IMG/VR virus record: IMGVR_UViG_3300009151_000211
Span: 1 to 34,698 of that record
DNA: 34,698 nucleotides
Strand: one strand, 5' to 3'
From: a virus
Position numbers and translations under genes: made by a program. Within the stretch, counting starts at the first letter, position 1. Each line of letters begins with the position of its first letter. The notes beneath the pieces are model-generated. The model worked only from the letters and a program-made list of their open reading frames with translations, did not search any database and had not been told where the DNA came from. Shown here in pieces: positions 1 to 5,916 of the stretch.

Positions 1-272
1 CCCGCCATCCTCTCATCCGTCAATGCGTGCGCGGTGTCCGGGTTGTCTCGCAGCCATTGCCCGATTGCCGATGCCAGATCGGCATAACTGGGAACGATAG
101 TCCGGCGTTTGGCTGTGGCGACAGCGTCCAAGCAACTCCTCGACTGCCAGACTCTATCCGGCACATCGAGCATCTTAACCATGCCCGTGAGAGCCTCAAC
201 CGCCTGCTCCTGGCGATCCGGCTGGACCATTTGAGCAAGCTTCGCGATCCAACGCGCTTTATCCGGTGTCAT
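1..272 (-). CDS. Hypothetical replication-module protein (partial, runs off left edge)
   Basis: The ATG at 272 overlaps the TGA of the upstream replication gene (ATGA), indicating translational coupling. Ninety full codons are visible and the frame is still open at position 1. The protein begins MTPDKARWIAKLAQMVQP, is mostly helical and contains a SYADLASAIGQWLRDN segment. I recognise no catalytic motif. Its place directly after an O-like replication gene suggests a replication accessory role (in lambda, O is followed by the helicase loader P), but nothing in the visible residues shows loader or helicase function. If the window is circular, the frame closes two codons later on sequence at 34692-34698, giving a protein of about 92 residues. 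Confidence 0.72.
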   Translation of the reverse strand, partial: MTPDKARWIAKLAQMVQPDRQEQAVEALTGMVKMLDVPDRVWQSRSCLDAVATAKRRTIVPSYADLASAIGQWLRDNPDTAHALTDERMA

Positions 273-817
273 GCGGTCCACCCTTCGAAGTCGTCTTCTG
301 ATTTTTGAATTACGCGAGCCATGCGCGCTTCGAGGCTGTTGTCCAGCGGTTCATCGGTCCATCGCTCCTGAGTGAGCCATGTCGCCGGATGCGGCAGGAA
401 TTGAACGTCGGCAGGCCACGGCTGGCTCTTAACGGCAGATAAGACGGTGGCCGGATCGGTCTTGGTCAACGCTTTGATCCATGCCTTCCGCGCCGCGCCC
501 TTGCCGATCTTGCGGGGATACAAATCCCAAAACAGGTCAAACTCACGCGCATCTAGGCGCGTGGGGGTTAGAGATAGGATGGATGGGGATAAGGAGGGAG
601 GGGGAGTTATAGTATTAGCTATAGAGGCGGGGGAGGGAACCATCGGGGAAGGAAGGGAAGAGGAAGGGGGCAAAGAAGTGACACCACGTTGATGCCACAG
701 TGACGCCAAAGCTTCCCCTACAATGAAGTTCACAGATCGCCTATCTACCTTTGCAAGCACCTGTATTTGCTGCATAAGTTCCTTCGGAATGCGTATGTTG
801 AAGCGGACCATATCCAT
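269..817 (-). CDS. RHH-domain / phage replication protein O-like
   Basis: This 182-residue protein has two parts. Residues 4-45 (RFNIRIPKELMQQIQVLAK...SVNFIVGEAL) look like an Arc/MetJ ribbon-helix-helix DNA-binding domain. After a Pro/Ser/Thr-rich linker (about 46-90), residues 92-156 (FDLFWDLYPRKIGKGAARKAW ... LPHPATWLTQERW) match the C-terminal region common in phage replication O-type proteins. I chose the ATG at 817 because GAGGAG lies about 8 bases upstream; an upstream ATG at 859 lacks such a site. It is the first gene of a leftward unit, divergent from the early operon. Inferred role: origin-binding initiator that recruits host replication proteins and may repress its own promoter. 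Pairing an RHH domain with this C-terminus is unusual, as these proteins often have winged-helix N-termini. Confidence 0.8.
   Translation of the reverse strand: MDMVRFNIRIPKELMQQIQVLAKVDRRSVNFIVGEALASLWHQRGVTSLPPSSSLPSPMVPSPASIANTITPPPSLSPSILSLTPTRLDAREFDLFWDLYPRKIGKGAARKAWIKALTKTDPATVLSAVKSQPWPADVQFLPHPATWLTQERWTDEPLDNSLEARMARVIQKSEDDFEGWTA
560..706. other. Candidate replication origin inside the O-like gene
   Basis: Within the linker-coding part of the O-like gene the + strand is strikingly purine-rich (about 564-680), with an A+T-rich core at 605-624 (agttatagtattagctata). On one side lie repeated (G/A)TGnC(A/G)C motifs at 679-685, 692-698 and 700-706. In phage lambda the origin also sits inside gene O and has iterons next to a strand-asymmetric A+T-rich stretch. 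The similarity of layout is the only evidence; function is inferred. Confidence 0.35.
677..697. repeat. Imperfect 21-bp repeat, copy 1 (inside O-like gene)
   Basis: This copy matches 836-856 at 16 of 21 positions. The core agtgacacca...tgatgcca contains the palindromic GTGnCAC motif. Possible iteron or operator for the RHH protein. Confidence 0.45.
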
Positions 818-835
818 CGTGTATCTCCTCTTAAT

Positions 836-856
836 GGTGACACCAATATGGTGCCA
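836..856. repeat. Imperfect 21-bp repeat, copy 2 (upstream of O-like gene)
   Basis: The core ggtgacacca...tggtgcca matches 677-697 at 16 of 21 positions and holds two GTGnCAC motifs (838-844, 851-857). A third related motif, ATGCCAC, lies at 873-879. The motifs flank the -10 and -35 of the candidate leftward promoter. Confidence 0.5.
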
Positions 857-873
857 CATTAATGTCAGGTCAA
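845..873 (-). promoter_or_regulatory. Candidate leftward promoter for the replication unit
   Basis: On the minus strand, TTGACC (873-868), a 17-base spacer and CATATT (850-845) resemble sigma70 -35/-10 boxes. The start codon at 817 follows about 28 bases downstream. GTGnCAC repeats overlap the spacer and the start region, an arrangement expected of an autoregulated promoter. Confidence 0.45.
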
Positions 874-887
874 TGCCACTTTTATCC

Positions 888-916
888 TTGCGTCCGGGTG
901 CATGGATCGGTATACG
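888..916 (+). promoter_or_regulatory. Candidate rightward early promoter
   Basis: TTGCGT (888-893), a 17-base spacer and TATACG (911-916) lie 35 bases before the first rightward gene at 952. The boxes are imperfect but correctly spaced. The GTGnCAC cluster (838-879) is immediately upstream. Confidence 0.4.
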
Positions 917-951
917 GGACAGGCCAATCCTGGCACAGAGGAGAACACTCC

Positions 952-1152
952 ATGAGGACGCTCTACAAAACGACCATCAACGCGGACACGCACCTGACCT
1001 ATTTCGCCGTTGAGGTGGATGCCGCCTGTCTTTATATCAGCACCACGATTGAGCAGCGCGGGCAGCCCGGGTGCCTGATTTCGATTGACCTGCCCCTGTC
1101 GATGGCACGCCACCTGCGCGCTGCTCTCGATGAATTGGATTTGAAATCGTGA
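952..1152 (+). CDS. Small hypothetical early protein (66 aa)
   Basis: First gene of the rightward early operon. The start at 952 is set by AGAGGAGAAC 8-10 bases upstream; the frame is open further upstream to 862, but that extension crosses the candidate promoter. The protein starts MRTLYKTTINADTHLTYFAVEV, is mainly beta in the first two thirds, and ends in a helix (LSMARHLRAALDELDL). The strand-rich start and closing helix resemble the 58-aa product at 1349-1525, so the two may be distant relatives. Its TGA overlaps the next GTG start. Function unknown. Confidence 0.7.
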   Translation: MRTLYKTTINADTHLTYFAVEVDAACLYISTTIEQRGQPGCLISIDLPLSMARHLRAALDELDLKS

Positions 1153-1349
1153 GCCATGGGAAGGAACTGCTGCACCTCGCCCGTCAGCTTGCTGAGGACA
1201 TCGAGGCCGGGGACTACAAGCGGCTGTCGATGCGAACTTTGTGCAATTTGCGCGGGATGGCAATTCAGCTTGAGGAACTCGGCGGCTTGGTCTGCATCGT
1301 GGAAAAAGTGCGACCTACTCATTCACGCCCTTGGTGGAGGATCTGGTGA
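1149..1349 (+). CDS. Small hypothetical early protein (66 aa)
   Basis: Starts with GTG at 1149, overlapping the preceding stop (GTGA), and ends TGA at 1349, overlapping the next ATG (TGATG). This double coupling is the main evidence that it is translated. The product is helical (GKELLHLARQLAEDIEAGDYKR) and its C-terminus ...RPWWRIW is encoded by the same bases that give the next gene its GGAGG ribosome site. No domain recognised. Confidence 0.65.
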   Translation: MSHGKELLHLARQLAEDIEAGDYKRLSMRTLCNLRGMAIQLEELGGLVCIVEKVRPTHSRPWWRIW

Positions 1350-1525
1350 TGACTGCGATAAAAATGAAAACGGGGCAGATGCATCTCGTGTTTTTGACAG
1401 AGTGGGACACTGTTTCCATTTCTAGCTGGGGTGACACGCACGACGTGACACTGCGGCTTCGGCGCGAACAAGCGCAGGAATTGGTTGAACTGCTTAAGAA
1501 GTTTTTGGAGAAAGAGAATGGATGA
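1349..1525 (+). CDS. Small hypothetical early protein (58 aa)
   Basis: The ATG at 1349 follows a GGTGGAGG ribosome site and overlaps the previous stop. The product (MTAIKMKTGQMHLVFLTEWD...) has beta strands followed by a C-terminal helix, LRREQAQELVELLKKFLEK, typical of small phage proteins often found beside recombination genes. An upstream in-frame ATG at 1331 lacks a ribosome site. The TGA at 1523-1525 overlaps the exonuclease start. Confidence 0.68.
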   Translation: MTAIKMKTGQMHLVFLTEWDTVSISSWGDTHDVTLRLRREQAQELVELLKKFLEKENG

Positions 1526-2429
1526 TTTTGGCGAATTGAGCCGGAACTCGGCCTGGTGGTCAACCGACTGCCGCCGGGATGTGAACGGGGAGACCGTTGA
1601 GGTTATCCTGGAGAAACAGAACCTCCGGCGCCGCAATCCGACCTGGGAACTGCCGGAGCGGCAGCAGGAAGCCATGCGGATGGGCTTGTTCATGCAGCCG
1701 CACATTGCGCGGCTGTTTGAGGATGCTCAAAAGATACGAGTGAAGGCGATGGACGATGAGATGACGCATCCGACGGAGCCGTGGATGAAGTCTCATTTCG
1801 ACTTTGTCACTGAAGACAACCTCGCCTTGGTCGAAACCAAAAACTACAACCATGCGGCTTCGGTCAGATTCTCAGAGGAAGGGGAGGATATCCGCATTCC
1901 CCCGGCAGATATGGTGCAGTGCATCCATCAAGCGTGCGTTGCACGGGTTTCTACCGTTTACTTGGCAGTCCTGTTTGGAGGTAACCACTTCCGAAAATTT
2001 AGGATCGTCGTGGACGACGCGATGAAGCAGGCACACATCAAGCACTATGCCACCCTCTGGGCGCATGTGGTGCAAGGCACGCTGCCTGAGCCAAAAACCA
2101 GCAATGACGCTCGTCTTGTTTGGCCACAGGATAACGGTGATTTTGTGCTTGCCTCTAAGCAGTGCGAAACCATCGTAGAGCAATTCAAAGCGGTCAAAAC
2201 CCAGCGCAAGATACTGGAGGATCAAGAGGAACAGATATCGGCTTATCTCCAAACCTCGATGGGCAATGCCAGCGAAATCCGCACGATTGATGGGCGTACT
2301 CTGGTTACGTGGAAGACGGCCAAAGGCACCAAAACGCTTGATACCGCATTGTTCAAATCGACAATGCCTGATACTTATGAAAAGTTCATCATCGAGCGCG
2401 CCGGATCGCGGCGTCTCATTGTCAAATAG
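1518..2429 (+). CDS. YqaJ-type viral recombinase / lambda-exonuclease-like nuclease
   Basis: A 303-residue protein of the PD-(D/E)XK fold. Residues 41-66 (PTWELPERQQEAMRMGLFMQ...) form the N-terminal motif of YqaJ-like exonucleases. The acidic residues expected at the active site are visible: D95 in SHFDFVTED and the E106-T-K108 motif in LALVETKNYN. The C-terminal 110 residues are helical with a coiled-coil-like FKAVKTQRKILEDQEEQI stretch. The start at 1518 is preceded by GGAG and overlaps the prior gene; the longer frame to 1485 is inside that gene. Known role of the family: 5'-3' resection of dsDNA ends to give ssDNA for the annealing protein. The RecT-like gene one position downstream completes the pair. 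Confidence 0.9.
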   Translation: MDDFGELSRNSAWWSTDCRRDVNGETVEVILEKQNLRRRNPTWELPERQQEAMRMGLFMQPHIARLFEDAQKIRVKAMDDEMTHPTEPWMKSHFDFVTEDNLALVETKNYNHAASVRFSEEGEDIRIPPADMVQCIHQACVARVSTVYLAVLFGGNHFRKFRIVVDDAMKQAHIKHYATLWAHVVQGTLPEPKTSNDARLVWPQDNGDFVLASKQCETIVEQFKAVKTQRKILEDQEEQISAYLQTSMGNASEIRTIDGRTLVTWKTAKGTKTLDTALFKSTMPDTYEKFIIERAGSRRLIVK

Positions 2430-2438
2430 GGGACCAAC

Positions 2439-2705
2439 ATGAACGATTGGGAATCAATCTACATTATCGACTGCGATATCCCGGGGCGGGCTAAGAACGC
2501 TCTCGTTTTTGAGTTTGGCGAGGCGGTCACACTGGGAGACATCAAGGACATGCCTCTGGGCCACTTTCGGAACATGCCGGGCGTTGGTCCCGCTGCGGTG
2601 CAGAATATCGTTGCGGCCATGACGAACGCCCTGAAAGGCACTAGGCCAAAAGCTTCAGTGAGCTTGATTGAGGCTGCTATGGAGAAGGTGGACACCAATG
2701 AGTAG
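2439..2705 (+). CDS. Small helix-hairpin-helix protein (RpoA-CTD-like)
   Basis: An 88-residue protein with ATG at 2439 behind AGGGGAC. Residues about 31-60 (VTLGDIKDMPLGHFRNMPGVGPAAVQNIVAA, described here in part) resemble the HhH fold of the RNA polymerase alpha C-terminal domain and related DNA-binding modules: a leading helix, then a PGVG hairpin and a helix. It sits between the exonuclease and the annealing protein, so a DNA-binding recombination accessory is likely; contact with host transcription machinery is an alternative. The stop overlaps the next start by 8 bases. Confidence 0.75.
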   Translation: MNDWESIYIIDCDIPGRAKNALVFEFGEAVTLGDIKDMPLGHFRNMPGVGPAAVQNIVAAMTNALKGTRPKASVSLIEAAMEKVDTNE

Positions 2706-3435
2706 CGCGCTTATTCCCGTTTCAGAAATGAAGCTGATGGCAATTGCCGTGGCCAAGAGCGGGCTCTTCGGGATCAAAACCGAGGATCAGGCTCTGGCTT
2801 TGATGCTCATCGCTCAGGGCGAGGGGCTGCACCCGGCAATCGCTGCCAGGGACTACCACGTCATCCAAGGCCGACCGACTCTCAAGGCTGACGCGATGCT
2901 CGCACGCTTCCAAGCTGCTGGCGGGCGAGTTGAGTGGCGCACATATACGGATGAACAGGTCACAGCCGTGTTCACGCATGCTCAGGGCGGCAGCCTAGAG
3001 CTTACGTGGACCATGAAACAGGCCAAGGCTATCGGGCTCGCCGGCAAGGATAACTGGCTTAAATACCCACGCGCCATGTTGCGGTCGCGCTGCGTGTCAG
3101 AGGGCATCAGAACGGTGTATCCGGGCTGCGTTGTCGGCACCTATACAGAGGAGGAGGTTGAGGCGTTTACGTCGCCCGCGCCTGCTGCTCCGCCGATGCC
3201 GTCACTGGAACCGCCCGATGGGGGCATCCCGCTCTATCTGCCTAACGGCAGGCTACACGCAAGGCACGATGGGCAACCCGAATGGGCGGAAAGCTACAAC
3301 GAGTTGGTAGATCGCATACAAGTCTCGGTGAAAATGTCGCAGGACAACAAATACACCACCCTCCAGGACCTCGCTATCGCCAATAAAGAGGTGATCAACG
3401 AACTGGCTCCCGAATATTGCTCACTGTTGAAGTAG
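2698..3435 (+). CDS. RecT-family ssDNA annealing protein
   Basis: A 245-residue protein. Residues about 45-85 (GLHPAIAARDYHVIQGRPTL then KADAMLARFQAAGG) and 120-145 (NWLKYPRAMLRSRCVSEGIR) are hallmark stretches of RecT-like recombinases. A Pro-rich linker (FTSPAPAAPPMPSLEPPDGG) leads to a variable C-terminus. The start at 2698 is chosen because it gives MSSALIPVSEM and lies behind GGAGAAGGTGG; a further upstream ATG at 2668 lies deep in the previous gene. Known family function: binds ssDNA and anneals complementary strands. Together with the YqaJ exonuclease it forms a Red/RecET-like system, probably used for concatemer formation. Confidence 0.9.
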   Translation: MSSALIPVSEMKLMAIAVAKSGLFGIKTEDQALALMLIAQGEGLHPAIAARDYHVIQGRPTLKADAMLARFQAAGGRVEWRTYTDEQVTAVFTHAQGGSLELTWTMKQAKAIGLAGKDNWLKYPRAMLRSRCVSEGIRTVYPGCVVGTYTEEEVEAFTSPAPAAPPMPSLEPPDGGIPLYLPNGRLHARHDGQPEWAESYNELVDRIQVSVKMSQDNKYTTLQDLAIANKEVINELAPEYCSLLK

Positions 3436-3444
3436 GAACACGTC

Positions 3445-3720
3445 ATGCAACTCAAAAATCCGCCGCAGGTTGGCGCTGGCATTGCCTTCAAGGTCAAGGA
3501 AAAGAAGCACGAGAAGGCACCCGATTGGGATGCCGTACTTGTGCTGGATGATGATTACAAGGCTGGCCAGATGATCAAGATCGCCGCATGGAACCGGCAA
3601 GGTGCCGGAGGCATGTTCCTGAGCCTCAAGATCGACAACTTCAAACCCAAGGCAAAGCCTGACGCTGAAACGTATAAGCCCAAAGAGATTAGCGCACTTG
3701 GCGACGACGTGCCGTTCTGA
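3445..3720 (+). CDS. SSB-like / DUF736-like small protein with acidic DDVPF tail
   Basis: A 91-residue protein. The body (KVKEKKHEKAPDWDAVLVLDD...IKIAAWNRQGAGGMFLSLKID) looks like a compact beta-barrel similar to DUF736 proteins (APDW...AAW...LSLK). The last residues are LGDDVPF, almost the same as the C-terminal tip DDDIPF with which bacterial SSB recruits partner enzymes. Position between RecT-like and resolvase genes supports an ssDNA-binding role. DUF736 similarity is from memory of the family pattern; SSB function is inferred. The TGA overlaps the next ATG. Confidence 0.75.
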   Translation: MQLKNPPQVGAGIAFKVKEKKHEKAPDWDAVLVLDDDYKAGQMIKIAAWNRQGAGGMFLSLKIDNFKPKAKPDAETYKPKEISALGDDVPF

Positions 3721-4052
3721 TGGGCAAATCCCAGCGCACTAAAGGGGCTACTTACGAGCGTGACATCGTGCATGTCCTTAAGGATGCGCTGGGGATCGAC
3801 GTAGAACGCAACCTAAGTCAAACACGGGATGGCGGGGGAGACGTAGATCTCCCCGGCTATCTGGTGGAGTGTAAACGCCGGGCGGGCATTGCTGTGTATG
3901 AGTGGCTGGACCAAGCCACACGCGCCGCCAAGCCCGATCAGAAGCCTTTGGTGATAGCCAGGGCTGACCGGCGAGAAAATATCATCATCATGCGGTTGGA
4001 CGACTTCCTGCCGTTGCTCAAGGGGACACAACATGCCGAAACCACCGACTAA
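3720..4052 (+). CDS. Holliday-junction resolvase-like (Hjc/PD-(D/E)XK) nuclease
   Basis: A 110-residue protein with the arrangement of archaeal-type Hjc resolvases: KGATYERDIV with E13, GGGDVDLPG with D41, then LVECKRR with E50-x-K52. These four residues form the expected metal-binding active site. The family cleaves four-way or branched DNA. In this operon it would resolve recombination intermediates before packaging. It starts on the TGATG overlap with the SSB-like gene and its end overlaps the glycosyltransferase start by 20 bases. Confidence 0.85.
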   Translation: MGKSQRTKGATYERDIVHVLKDALGIDVERNLSQTRDGGGDVDLPGYLVECKRRAGIAVYEWLDQATRAAKPDQKPLVIARADRRENIIIMRLDDFLPLLKGTQHAETTD

Positions 4053-4803
4053 GCGTGGTCAAAAACCGAACGTAATGCTGGCAACGCCGATGTATGGCGG
4101 CATGACTACGGGTTTCTTCCTGCAAAGCGTTTGCCAGCTTCAAGCGCAATTCGCCGCCGCCAAGTGGCATCTATCCAACAGTTTTGTGTTTAATGAGTCT
4201 CTCATCACGCGGGCTCGCAATGCCCTGGCGCATCAGTTCCTTAAGACGCCTTCAACTCACCTGCTGTTTATCGACGCCGACATTCGGTTTCAAGCTGAAC
4301 ACATCATGGCGATGATCGCGGCGGACGTTGACGTTCTCTGCGGGATCTACCCCAAGAAAGAAATCAACTGGCACACGGTTGAACGCGCTGTAAAAACCGG
4401 CGTGCCTGTGGAGAGCTTGAAAAAGCACACAGCGGCGTTCGTGCTGAACCTGCTGAACGACGCCAACGAAATAACTGTGGTTCAAAATGAGCCATTCGAG
4501 ATACTGGCTGGTGGCACGGGTTGTATGCTCATCAAGCGTGATGTGATTCTCAAAATGGCAAAAGAAGTGCCGACTTACACCAACGACGTCGGAGATTTAG
4601 CAGGCAACATGGGTGCTGAGAAGGTCTGCGAGTTTTTCAGCACGAGCATCGACAAGGAAAGTAACCGCCTGCTTAGCGAGGATTATCACTTTTGCTTTAA
4701 GTGGCGAGAGATGGGAGGCAAAGTTCATGCGGCACCGTGGGTAAAACTGGCACACATCGGCACCTACATTTTCGAAGGCGGATTGCTGGAGGAAAAAGCG
4801 TGA
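4033..4803 (+). CDS. GT-A fold glycosyltransferase-like protein
   Basis: A 256-residue protein. The N-terminus (NVMLATPMYGGMTTGFFLQS), the middle (NESLITRARNALAHQFL) and LLFIDADIRF with D81-A-D83 match phage glycosyltransferases of the GT-A/Anp1-like type, where DxD coordinates the metal and nucleotide sugar. LSEDYHFCFKWREMGG near residue 217 resembles the acceptor-side ED motif. The ATG at 4033 follows AGGGGAC. It is encoded among recombination genes rather than structural ones, so DNA-base, host-surface or virion glycosylation are all possible; the target cannot be read from sequence. Confidence 0.8.
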   Translation: MPKPPTKRGQKPNVMLATPMYGGMTTGFFLQSVCQLQAQFAAAKWHLSNSFVFNESLITRARNALAHQFLKTPSTHLLFIDADIRFQAEHIMAMIAADVDVLCGIYPKKEINWHTVERAVKTGVPVESLKKHTAAFVLNLLNDANEITVVQNEPFEILAGGTGCMLIKRDVILKMAKEVPTYTNDVGDLAGNMGAEKVCEFFSTSIDKESNRLLSEDYHFCFKWREMGGKVHAAPWVKLAHIGTYIFEGGLLEEKA

Positions 4804-5162
4804 TCACGGATCAAATGGTTCAGGCGGCGCTGCAGGCGTATTGCGGACAGGATCACCAGTTAGATTTCGGCGTGTTGGCAGATTACCTTGCAGCGATGCG
4901 CGCCGCCCTTGAAGCCGCCGAGGCCGCAGCGTGGCAGCCGATTGAGACGGCGCCAATGGATGGGGCGGCAGTGCTCTGTTGGCCATTCGTGTATTTCGGT
5001 TTGTTTGAGGGGTGGGGAGAGCAAGAGATTGTCGTCGGCTATTTCAGCGATGACGATTGGTGGTGCGAAAATGCACCAACTGCAAAACAATTTGCGCCTA
5101 CCCACTGGCGCCCCCTGCCTGCAGCACCGAAGGAGATCAACGCGCTGGGTGATGCGTCATGA
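4800..5162 (+). CDS. DUF551-like phage protein (120 aa)
   Basis: Starts with GTG at 4800 overlapping the TGA of the glycosyltransferase, behind GGAGGAAAAAGC. Residues about 45-110 (AWQPIETAPMDGAAVLCWPF ... VVGYFSDDDWW ... PTHWRPLPAAP) carry the DUF551 signature W-P-I-x-T-A-P and T-H-W-x-P-L-P. The family is common in phage early regions and has no established function. The frame extends upstream to 4701, inside the preceding gene, which I take as a shadow. Confidence 0.82.
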   Translation: MITDQMVQAALQAYCGQDHQLDFGVLADYLAAMRAALEAAEAAAWQPIETAPMDGAAVLCWPFVYFGLFEGWGEQEIVVGYFSDDDWWCENAPTAKQFAPTHWRPLPAAPKEINALGDAS

Positions 5163-5440
5163 CACGTGTTCCGAATACGGAACTGCCCTTCTTGCCAATA
5201 GAAAATAGCGAAATCCCTATTCCAGCCTTTTCAATGCCGAAAAAAACTCGCGTTCCTCACGCCAGGTGGGGACTGGAACGCCTAGAGGTCGGGCAAAGCG
5301 TCTTTATGAAAGGCGCTAAAGCGCATCCTAAAAAGCTGCTTTTTTTGCTCAAAAAGAATCACGGCCTTTTGTTCACATCTCGCATCTACTGGGACAAAAA
5401 CGGGAATCTTCTGGGCGTTCGCGTCTGGCGAGTGGTTTAA
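5159..5440 (+). CDS. Hypothetical early protein (93 aa)
   Basis: The ATG at 5159 overlaps the previous TGA (ATGA). The product has an N-terminal extended region and a compact C-terminal part (WGLERLEVGQSVFM...LLFTSRIYWDKNGNLLGVRVW) that resembles small phage domains often found as putative DNA-binding or HTH-accessory proteins (DUF7303-like; recalled, not verified). Basic (AKAHPKKLLFLLKKN). Function unknown. Confidence 0.75.
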   Translation: MTRVPNTELPFLPIENSEIPIPAFSMPKKTRVPHARWGLERLEVGQSVFMKGAKAHPKKLLFLLKKNHGLLFTSRIYWDKNGNLLGVRVWRVV

Positions 5441-5447
5441 AGTGCTC

Positions 5448-5516
5448 ATGAGTTGGGTAGACTGTTTCGTCCTTGTTTTTGCCGTTCTGGTCTGGTGGAG
5501 GATCTATTATGACTGA
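5448..5516 (+). CDS. Candidate 22-residue single-pass membrane micro-ORF
   Basis: An ATG at 5448 opens a 22-codon frame in the gap between the 93-aa and HTH genes, ending TGA at 5514-5516 and overlapping the HTH start. It reads MSWVDCFVLVFAVLVWW followed by RIYYD, a nearly perfect transmembrane helix with a positive end. There is no strong ribosome site (GAGTGG about 14 bases upstream), so reinitiation after the stop at 5440 would be needed. The last codons contain the GGTGGAGG used by the next gene. Confidence 0.4.
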   Translation: MSWVDCFVLVFAVLVWWRIYYD

Positions 5517-5916
5517 AGAAGACGACAAGAGGTTCATCCTGATGTGGGAGAATGGGACTCCCAACGACGTAATTGGCAACACGTTTGGCGTAACCGCACA
5601 AACGGTGCGGGACATTCGCAACCGGCTTGGTTGCTTGCCCAGGTCGGCGCCGATCAAACACGTGGATCTAAGTCTGATTCTTGAAAGGCGGAAAACCGAA
5701 ACTCTGGAAGAGATTGCTTCTGAACTGAAAGTGTCGCGGTCTTACATCACCAAACTCCTTCAGAGGCACGCAAAAGATAATCCCCCGCCTGCTCCTGAAC
5801 CTCCTCCAGTAAATTGGAAAAAAATCCGGGATAGTTTTGGGCCTTTGCCCCTGGAAGCCTGCATCCCCTACACGATGGCAATCTTGGAAAAGGCTAATCA
5901 CCTCAACCTGGATTAG
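5509..5916 (+). CDS. Double helix-turn-helix regulator, end of early operon
   Basis: A 135-residue protein. Two HTH-like units are visible: about 18-40 (PNDVIGNTFGVTAQTVRDIR) and 65-86 (ETLEEIASELKVSRSYITKL). A Pro-rich linker (91-100) leads to a short C-terminal domain, FGPLPLEACIPYTMAILEKA. The start at 5509 is fixed by GGTGGAGGATCT. The N-terminal unit recalls GcrA-type or transposase-type HTH modules of Alphaproteobacteria. As the last early gene it may turn on the late operon or repress the early one; this is inferred. Its TAG interlocks with the TAA of the convergent endolysin. Confidence 0.78.
   Translation: MTEEDDKRFILMWENGTPNDVIGNTFGVTAQTVRDIRNRLGCLPRSAPIKHVDLSLILERRKTETLEEIASELKVSRSYITKLLQRHAKDNPPPAPEPPPVNWKKIRDSFGPLPLEACIPYTMAILEKANHLNLD

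Noticed and set aside
865-1263. 132-aa minus-strand frame over the early control region
   Set aside because: It would cross both candidate promoters and lie antisense to two coupled genes.
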